64,000 bases of DNA from the NCBI RefSeq assembly GCF_000429445.1, contig NZ_AUBW01000005.1, positions 186,001 to 250,000 on the forward strand, given 5' to 3'. The first letter of the stretch is position 1. Every line of letters begins with the position of its first letter. This DNA comes from Algoriphagus terrigena DSM 22685 (GTDB lineage Bacteria > Bacteroidota > Bacteroidia > Cytophagales > Cyclobacteriaceae). This document shows positions 58,714 through 64,000 of the stretch, one piece after another. The notes beneath the pieces are model-generated. The model ran no database searches and was not told where the DNA came from. It saw nothing but the letters and a program-made list of their open reading frames with translations. Both the position numbers and the translations under genes were made by a program.

Positions 58714-58826
58714 TTATAATTTGTTTCTTAATGGCCATATAGCCTGTCCCGAATTTGATTCGAGAGAATGCTTCGAATAATCATTCTCCTGTTTGAGAAG
58801 TATTTTCATGGGCATTTCATATGATT
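58703..58826 (+). repeat. Direct repeat ATTTCATATGATT around the ZIP stop codon
   Basis: The 13-base word occurs at 58703-58715 (covering the ZIP stop) and 58814-58826. The rest of the 348-bp gap (58714-59061) is AT-rich with a weak 7-bp inverted repeat (GAGAATG/CATTCTC, 58764-58788) and no gene or clear promoter that I can support. Confidence 0.45.
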
Positions 58827-59061
58827 TTCTCCTTTTCTGAAAAAATAGTGTATTCCGGAAAAGCCTATCGGATAATCGGGAATTTTTTGAAGAAATGGCA
58901 GGAAGTTTTTAAAAAAATTGGGTTTTCGAAGAAAAGAACTTGGATTCTGTTTCCAGATTCAAGTATTTCATTTTTGATTTGAAAAGCAGAAATTTCTTTG
59001 CCGGAATCGGCGTTTTAAATGCCTTTTCATTTGTTTTTTCTCTCCGAAACCCCAATTCTAT

Positions 59062-59325
59062 ATGCCCGAAACTCCGAACAAAATGTCTGTCTACTGGAAG
59101 AAAAATCTGCGGACACTGCTGATCTTACTGTCTGTTTGGTTTGTTGTCTCCTTTGGGTTTGGGATCATCTTGGTCGAGCCGCTCAACCAGTATCATGTAG
59201 GTGGATACCCACTTGGTTTTTGGTTTGCCCAGCAGGGCGCGATCTATTCGTTCATCCTGTTGATCTTTATCTATGTGATCCGAATGAATAGACTGGATCG
59301 GGAATTCGACGTTCACGAAGACTAA
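59062..59325 (+). CDS. DUF4212 small subunit of a sodium:solute symporter
   Basis: The 87-residue protein has two hydrophobic segments (LLILLSVWFVVSFGFGIILVE at about 19-39 and AIYSFILLIFIYVIRMN at about 59-75) and the DUF4212 pattern YWKKNLR...EPLN...LGFWFAQQG. Such proteins are found only next to the ActP-like symporter of the VC_2705 type and are taken to be its small partner. It ends 8 bp before the symporter gene. ATG 59062 or the inner ATG 59083 could be used. Confidence 0.88.
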   Translation: MPETPNKMSVYWKKNLRTLLILLSVWFVVSFGFGIILVEPLNQYHVGGYPLGFWFAQQGAIYSFILLIFIYVIRMNRLDREFDVHED

Positions 59326-59333
59326 CTATCGAG

Positions 59334-61019
59334 ATGGATATACTTACCTGGACCTACTTGCTGGTCGGACTTTCTTTTGTCGTTTACATCGGAATCGCGA
59401 TCTGGACCCGCGCAGGCTCTACGCAGGAGTTTTATGTGGCAGGCGGCGGCGTCTCTCCGTTGGCTAATGGCATGGCGACTGCCGCAGACTGGATGTCTGC
59501 AGCGTCGTTTATCTCCATGGCGGGGCTGATATCCTTTTCCGGATACGACGGCTCCGTCTACCTCATGGGCTGGACAGGAGGATATGTTTTGCTGGCGCTT
59601 CTGTTGGCTCCCTATCTTCGAAAGTTTGGCAAATTCACCGTCCCTGACTTCGTCGGAGACCGCTACTATTCTAACAAAGCCCGAGTCGTAGCCGTGATTT
59701 GTGCGCTCTTCATCTCTTTCACTTATGTCGCAGGTCAGATGCGAGGCGTGGGGATCGTCTTTTCCCGCTACCTCGAGATACCCATCGAATGGGGTGTAGT
59801 GATCGGGATGTGCATCGTCTTTTTCTATGCGGTTTTGGGCGGGATGAAAGGGATCACCTACACTCAGGTGGCGCAGTTTTGCGTGCTGATCTTTGCCTAC
59901 ATGGTCCCTGCGATCTTCATTTCCATGCAACTGACAGGCAATCCTGTTCCTCAACTTGGTCTTGGTGGCGATGTGGCAGACGGTACGCCACTCTTGGCAA
60001 AGCTTGACGGAGTGCTGGCTGATCTGGGTTTTGCAGAATATACTTCAGGGAGAAAAGGCATGGGAGACATGCTGATGATTACGCTCGCCTTGATGGTGGG
60101 CACGGCCGGATTGCCTCACGTGATTGTTCGTTTCTTCACGGTGCCAAGAGTGAAAGATGCCCGTCTTTCCGCAGGATATGCCTTGTTTTTCATCGCCATC
60201 TTATACACCACAGCTCCAGCGGTGGCGGCTTTCGGGATCTACAATGCGATCAACTCCACTTCGGAAAAGAACATCTCCGAACTGCCCACCTGGGTTCAAA
60301 ACTGGCAAAAAACCAACCTCATCTCGGTGGATGATAAAAATGGAGACGGCAAGGTCCAGTACCTAGCCGATCCCGCGACCAATGAACTGTCAATCGATAA
60401 AGACATCATGGTATTGGCCGGACCGGAGATCGCCAACCTGCCCAACTGGGTGGTCGGACTGGTCGCTGCCGGTGCGATGGCTGCGGCGCTATCGACTGCC
60501 GCAGGCTTACTGTTGGTGATTTCCACCTCTGTCTCCCGGGATTTGGTCAAGACCTTCAACCCTGGAATTTCGGAGAAAAAAGAACTTCGCATCGCAAGAC
60601 TTGCAGCTGCGGGCGCAGTTGTCTTTGCAGGATATTTTGGAGTGAATCCCCCGGGATTTGTCGCTGAGGTCGTCGCGTTTGCCTTCGGACTGGCCGCGGC
60701 ATCCTTCTTTCCGGTGATTATTCTGGGAATATTTTCCACCCGGATCAACAAAGAAGGCGCCATAGCCGGTATGATCACTGGTCTGGTCTTCACCATCGGA
60801 TACATCGTGTATTTCAAATTTGTCGATCCGACGATCAATACGCCGGACCATTGGTGGTTTGGGATTTCCCCCGAAGGAGTTGGATCTGTCGGAATGGGTT
60901 TGAATTTCGTGGTTTGCTACGTCGTTTCTAAATTTACCCCTGCACCACCCCAGCATGTCCAAGATCTGATTCAAAATATCCGGATTCCAAAAGGAGCGGG
61001 AGCGGCTCAAGATCATTAA
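59334..61019 (+). CDS. Acetate/solute:sodium symporter, ActP/VC_2705 type
   Basis: This 561-residue SSS-family transporter has a conserved start (WTYLLVGLSFVVYIGIAIW), the family segment FYVAGGGVSPLANGMATAADWMSAASFISMAG (in parts at about 31-62), GGMKGITYTQVAQF (about 169-182), and about 14 hydrophobic segments. Together with the DUF4212 subunit and acs downstream it most probably imports acetate or a similar short acid. A 50-residue soluble insertion between segments (about 310-350) is typical of this VC_2705 subgroup. Gap to acs is 31 bp, so it shares its transcript. Confidence 0.9.
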   Translation: MDILTWTYLLVGLSFVVYIGIAIWTRAGSTQEFYVAGGGVSPLANGMATAADWMSAASFISMAGLISFSGYDGSVYLMGWTGGYVLLALLLAPYLRKFGKFTVPDFVGDRYYSNKARVVAVICALFISFTYVAGQMRGVGIVFSRYLEIPIEWGVVIGMCIVFFYAVLGGMKGITYTQVAQFCVLIFAYMVPAIFISMQLTGNPVPQLGLGGDVADGTPLLAKLDGVLADLGFAEYTSGRKGMGDMLMITLALMVGTAGLPHVIVRFFTVPRVKDARLSAGYALFFIAILYTTAPAVAAFGIYNAINSTSEKNISELPTWVQNWQKTNLISVDDKNGDGKVQYLADPATNELSIDKDIMVLAGPEIANLPNWVVGLVAAGAMAAALSTAAGLLLVISTSVSRDLVKTFNPGISEKKELRIARLAAAGAVVFAGYFGVNPPGFVAEVVAFAFGLAAASFFPVIILGIFSTRINKEGAIAGMITGLVFTIGYIVYFKFVDPTINTPDHWWFGISPEGVGSVGMGLNFVVCYVVSKFTPAPPQHVQDLIQNIRIPKGAGAAQDH

Positions 61020-61050
61020 TTTTCAATACCCCCTATAACCATTACCTACA

Positions 61051-62943
61051 ATGAGTGACCGATTACACACCCTCAGCGGGTACCTTCACGAATACCAAAA
61101 AAGTGTTGCACAGCCCGAGGAGTTTTGGGCGAGGATTGCGGATTCGTTTCACTGGAGAAAACGCTGGTCCAGCGTCCTGAAATGGAACTTTGAAAAGCCG
61201 GACGTCAAGTGGTTTGTCAATGCAAAATTGAATATTACCGAGAACATTTTCGAGCGATACTTATACACCATCGGGGACCGTCCTGCGATCATCTGGGAGC
61301 CCAACGAACCTACGGAACAGACGAGAACACTCACCTATCGTCAGCTGTTTGAGGAGGTTTGCCGATTTGCCAATGCATTGAAAAGCAAAGGAATCCAAAA
61401 GGGTGACCGCGTGATCATCTACATGCCGATGGTACCGGAAGCGGCCATCGCCATGCTGGCTTGCGCGAGAATCGGAGCCGTTCATTCAGTGGTTTTTGCA
61501 GGATTTTCCAGCTCTTCTCTCGCAGATCGTATCATTGACTGCGGCGCAAAAGCAATCCTGACTTCCGACGGCAACTATCGTGGAAACAAGAAAATCGGAA
61601 TCAAAACTGTAGTGGACGAGGCCTTGGAAAAATCTTCCGTGGAAACTGTCATCGTCTACAGAAGAACCGGCCAAGAAACCAACATGGTGGATGGAAGGGA
61701 TTTTTGGTGGCACGATGTCGTCAAAGAAGAATCTGAGATCAACGTCGCCGAGGAAATGGACAGCGAAGACATGCTGTATATCCTCTACACCTCCGGCTCC
61801 ACCGGCAAGCCGAAAGGCGTGGTCCACACCATCGGCGGCTACATGGTCTACACCAAATACTCCTTCGACAATGTCTTTCAATATTCCCCCGGCGATGTGT
61901 ATTGGTGCACTGCTGACGTGGGATGGGTCACCGGACATTCCTACATCGTTTATGGGCCACTTTTGGCCGGAGCCACCACCCTGATGTTTGAGGGAGTGCC
62001 AACTTATCCGACACCGGGCCGCTTTTGGGATGTAATCGAAAAGCACAAAGTCAATGTGTTCTACACCGCCCCCACGGCAATCCGCGCATTACAGGCTTTT
62101 GGCACGGATCCAATACAGGGAAAAGATCTAAGCTCGCTCAAGGTACTCGGATCTGTCGGCGAACCGATCAATGAGGAAGCTTGGCATTGGTATCATACCC
62201 ATATCGGTCAGGGTCGCTGCCCGATTGTAGATACCTGGTGGCAGACCGAGACAGGCGGGATTATGATTTCACCGCTTGCCGGAATCACCCCCACCAAACC
62301 CGCCTACGCCACCCTGCCGCTACCGGGAGTGCAACTTTGCATCGTAGATCCGGAAGGAAACGAGCTTACCGGCAACTCGGTCGAAGGCAACCTTTGTATC
62401 AAATTCCCCTGGCCGTCCATGATCAGAACGACCTACGGAGATCATGAGCGATGCAAGCAGACCTACTTCTCCACCTACAAAAACATGTACTTCACCGGTG
62501 ACGGTGTCAAGCGCGATCATGACGGATACTACCGAATTCTGGGCCGCGTCGATGACGTGATCAACGTCTCCGGCCACAGAATGGGAACCGCGGAAGTGGA
62601 AAACGCCATCAACGAACACCCTAAAGTCATCGAATCTGCCGTGGTGGGCTATCCTCACGAGGTCAAAGGTCAGGGCATCTACGCCTATGTGATCTGCGAC
62701 ATGACCAACCGCACCGAGGACAACCTGATCAACGAGATCAAGGATACGGTCTCCAAGATCATTGGCCCGATAGCGAAGCCTGATAAAATCCAGATCGTGC
62801 CTGGACTGCCAAAGACCCGCTCCGGCAAGATCATGCGCCGAATCCTGAGAAAAGTGGCAGAAGGAAACTTGGACGGAATGGGCGATACCAGCACGCTCCT
62901 CGATCCGGACGTGGTAGAGAAGATCATAGAAGGAAGAAAGTAG
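61051..62943 (+). CDS. acs: Acetyl-CoA synthetase
   Basis: Acs activates acetate with ATP and CoA through acetyl-AMP. The 630-residue protein has the AMP-binding motif YTSGSTGKPKGVVHT (about 249-263), TWWQTETGG (about 397-405), the hinge GRVDDVINVSGHRMGT (about 493-508) and the C-terminal PKTRSGKIMRR with Lys593, the site that is acetylated for control in this enzyme. It follows the DUF4212/ActP-like genes and completes a compact acetate-use operon. A weak hairpin follows the stop. Confidence 0.97.
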   Translation: MSDRLHTLSGYLHEYQKSVAQPEEFWARIADSFHWRKRWSSVLKWNFEKPDVKWFVNAKLNITENIFERYLYTIGDRPAIIWEPNEPTEQTRTLTYRQLFEEVCRFANALKSKGIQKGDRVIIYMPMVPEAAIAMLACARIGAVHSVVFAGFSSSSLADRIIDCGAKAILTSDGNYRGNKKIGIKTVVDEALEKSSVETVIVYRRTGQETNMVDGRDFWWHDVVKEESEINVAEEMDSEDMLYILYTSGSTGKPKGVVHTIGGYMVYTKYSFDNVFQYSPGDVYWCTADVGWVTGHSYIVYGPLLAGATTLMFEGVPTYPTPGRFWDVIEKHKVNVFYTAPTAIRALQAFGTDPIQGKDLSSLKVLGSVGEPINEEAWHWYHTHIGQGRCPIVDTWWQTETGGIMISPLAGITPTKPAYATLPLPGVQLCIVDPEGNELTGNSVEGNLCIKFPWPSMIRTTYGDHERCKQTYFSTYKNMYFTGDGVKRDHDGYYRILGRVDDVINVSGHRMGTAEVENAINEHPKVIESAVVGYPHEVKGQGIYAYVICDMTNRTEDNLINEIKDTVSKIIGPIAKPDKIQIVPGLPKTRSGKIMRRILRKVAEGNLDGMGDTSTLLDPDVVEKIIEGRK

Positions 62944-62982
62944 TCTGACGCTTGTAATAAGGCATGGCAACGCAAAGAAATC

Positions 62983-63004
62983 AGAGCCGGGTAAATCCGG
63001 CTCT
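62983..63004. terminator. Hairpin between acs and the small minus-strand gene
   Basis: AGAGCCGG and CCGGCTCT form a perfect 8-bp stem with a 6-base loop. T-content behind it is modest on both sides, so termination may be partial. Confidence 0.6.
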
Positions 63005-63016
63005 TGTTCGTTGAAT

Positions 63017-63190
63017 TCAATCTTTGGGAGCGGAGTCGTCCTCTCGCTCATCTATCTCGATCGAATTGACAATTGAATCCGGCGAGTCCATCTCCTGCTT
63101 GTAAAAGTTATGCACGCCAACCATAAAGGCTACGATCAGCGCCCAAAGAAGTCTGCGAAATGGCCTCAAAAATTTGAAAAGCACCTTCAT
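63017..63190 (-). CDS. 57-residue single-segment membrane protein
   Basis: This short minus-strand gene gives a basic N-terminus (MKVLFKFLRPFRRLL), one hydrophobic segment (about 14-29, ending VGVHNFY) and an acidic, soluble tail rich in Asp, Glu and Ser (about 33-57). I recognise no family. It is convergent with acs and divergent from the CNB/CBS gene. The proper start-stop, charge layout and membrane segment support a real small gene, though short frames can arise by chance. A role in the acetate module is only a guess. Confidence 0.55.
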   Translation of the reverse strand: MKVLFKFLRPFRRLLWALIVAFMVGVHNFYKQEMDSPDSIVNSIEIDEREDDSAPKD

Positions 63191-63286
63191 TTACAATAGC
63201 TTGAGTCGGGGTTCTCTCAATTCTTAAGCCGAACTATTTCTTGCCATTCTGTCAGACATGATTCCCAGCAGCCCTCCTCTGTGCCA

Positions 63287-64000
63287 ATGAGCAATGTAAT
63301 CGTCAACCGAGTCGCCGAGTTTCTAAAGAGATTTCCGCCGTTTTCTTTTTTGGAGAAAGCGGATCTGGATCTCGTCGCCAAAGCCGTGGAAATTCAATAC
63401 CTGGAAAAAGGCGAGACGCTTTTTCACCAGGGAGATGTCGCCAGACCCCACTTTTTCATCCTGAAAGAAGGCATCATCCATCTGGTCGAAAGCTCCTCCA
63501 AAGGCGACGAAATCCACGAAGTTTGCGACGAAGGAGACGTCTTTGGTGTCTTGGCTTTGCTGGGAAAAAGGCCCTATCTCCTGACTTCCAAAGTCGTCGA
63601 AAACTGCCTGATCTACGCGATTCCGGTAGCTATTTTTGAAAAAATCCTGGAGGAAAACAGCCGAGTAGCACTCTTCTTCGCAGCGGGATTCGCAGCTGGC
63701 CAAGTGGTCGTCCGGCAGGATCTTTCCGAAGGCCAAAGAGCAAGAGGGGCGTTCAAAAGTGCTTCCGGTGATCATTCGCTATTGATCTTTTCGGATCAGA
63801 GCCAAATCAACTTTTCCGAAAAAGTCCTAAAATGCGGCCCGGACACGACGATCCAGCACGCCGCCAAACTCATGGCCGATGCACAGGTGAGCAGCATTGT
63901 AATCTGCGACGAGAATGATTTCCCCCAGGGAATCCTGACGGATAAAGATCTGCGTAGCCGCGTTTTGGCGCCTGGAATATCCACCAAAAACCCCGTCTGG
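63287..64000 (+). CDS. Cyclic-nucleotide-binding plus CBS-domain protein (DUF294 family, partial)
   Basis: The 238 visible residues contain an N-terminal cyclic-nucleotide-binding-like domain (FSFLEKADLDLVAKAVEIQYLEKGETLF, then GDVFGVLALLG at about 93-103) and the start of a CBS pair (TIQHAAKLMADAQVSSIVIC, about 182-201; GILTDKDLRSRVL). In known relatives a nucleotidyltransferase-like DUF294 domain follows; that part lies beyond the window edge. Such proteins are often found beside acs/actP and may signal adenylate state for acetate use (inference). The ATG 63287 is the first good start; no strong promoter is seen. Confidence 0.82.
   Translation, partial: MSNVIVNRVAEFLKRFPPFSFLEKADLDLVAKAVEIQYLEKGETLFHQGDVARPHFFILKEGIIHLVESSSKGDEIHEVCDEGDVFGVLALLGKRPYLLTSKVVENCLIYAIPVAIFEKILEENSRVALFFAAGFAAGQVVVRQDLSEGQRARGAFKSASGDHSLLIFSDQSQINFSEKVLKCGPDTTIQHAAKLMADAQVSSIVICDENDFPQGILTDKDLRSRVLAPGISTKNPVW

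Noticed and set aside
58940..59122. 60-residue open frame before the DUF4212 gene
   Set aside because: It overlaps the DUF4212 start in another frame, has low-complexity aromatic composition from AT-rich DNA and no upstream signal.
62320..63051. 243-residue open frame on the minus strand over acs and its end
   Set aside because: It is antisense to the C-terminal part of acetyl-CoA synthetase, with no recognisable motif.
63323..63775. 150-residue open frame on the minus strand
   Set aside because: It lies fully inside the plus-strand cyclic-nucleotide-binding/CBS gene, whose protein has clear domains; the minus frame shows no family and is a mirror effect of codon usage.
1..64000. CRISPR array, prophage, insertion sequence or biosynthetic gene cluster
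   Set aside because: No regularly spaced direct repeats, no transposase, no phage structural genes and no large synthase genes were seen on reading both strands.

Overview
The window looks like a stretch of chromosome from a Bacteroidota bacterium, most likely order Cytophagales and close to Algoriphagus/Cyclobacteriaceae (inference from gene content; no search was run). Supporting signs are promoters of the TAnnTTTG type just upstream of start codons, very few Shine-Dalgarno sites, many lipoproteins and TonB-linked outer-membrane proteins, an S16 protein with a long Ala/Glu-rich tail, rpsU-xerC-hpf in a row, and the kynurenine route to NAD. Base composition is even (roughly half G+C) except for AT-rich accessory patches near 9.6-10.7 kb and 45.4-47.1 kb. 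No prophage, insertion sequence, CRISPR array or rRNA was seen.

Layout. 0-7.6 kb: partial recG, a sugar-kinase-like APH protein divergent from a sodium:solute symporter, an App1-type phosphatase, a threonine/serine dehydratase and a peptide-deformylase-like protein. 7.6-14 kb: an ABC-F (Uup-type) ATPase, a RelE/ParE-type toxin-antitoxin pair, a small lipoprotein, an AlkD-like repair protein and a large outer-membrane receptor-like barrel. 14-19 kb (minus strand): nucleoside phosphorylase overlapping trhO, a NeuD-type acetyltransferase, a DUF2851 protein and pyrF. 19-22.5 kb: a flippase-like membrane protein, a polyprenyl-phosphate type GT2 and a GT39, probably one lipid-linked glycosylation module. 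22.6-24.2 kb: hpf, xerC, rpsU. 24.3-28.9 kb: envelope and secreted proteins of mostly unknown role. 28.9-31.6 kb: tRNA-Arg(CCU) and the rpsP-rimM-trmD-rplS operon. 31.6-35.4 kb: small envelope proteins, a ThuA-like protein, a DUF2092/DUF6515-like pair and a 2H phosphoesterase.

35.4-45.4 kb holds carbohydrate and nutrient functions: a GMC oxidoreductase with its gluconate-2-dehydrogenase-subunit-3-like partner, a GH29 fucosidase with discoidin-like domains, an FG-GAP repeat protein, a TonB-dependent receptor and an S10 peptidase. 45.4-48.8 kb holds a truncated MazE-like antitoxin, a nitroreductase, a zinc-ribbon/YbjQ protein, a degenerate thiamine-pyrophosphokinase-like protein and an M19 dipeptidase. 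48.9-52.2 kb is haaO-kynU-kmo, which together convert kynurenine to the precursor of quinolinate for NAD synthesis. 52.4-55.5 kb is an SDR/AraC pair and an alginate-lyase-family protein. 55.7-58.7 kb is ruvB divergent from apbE, followed by a ZIP metal transporter. 59-64 kb is an acetate-use module: DUF4212 subunit, ActP-like symporter, acs, a 57-residue membrane protein on the other strand, and a partial cyclic-nucleotide-binding/CBS protein that probably senses state for the module.

No clearly new multi-gene defence or biosynthetic system stands out. The more unusual signals are in non-coding DNA: promoter boxes almost touching start codons, families of degenerate short word repeats in intergenic DNA (one of which has entered the Uup coding sequence), a cluster of three inverted repeats between a kinase and a symporter, a tRNA-Arg with two acceptor-stem mismatches, and a stop codon placed in a terminator loop.
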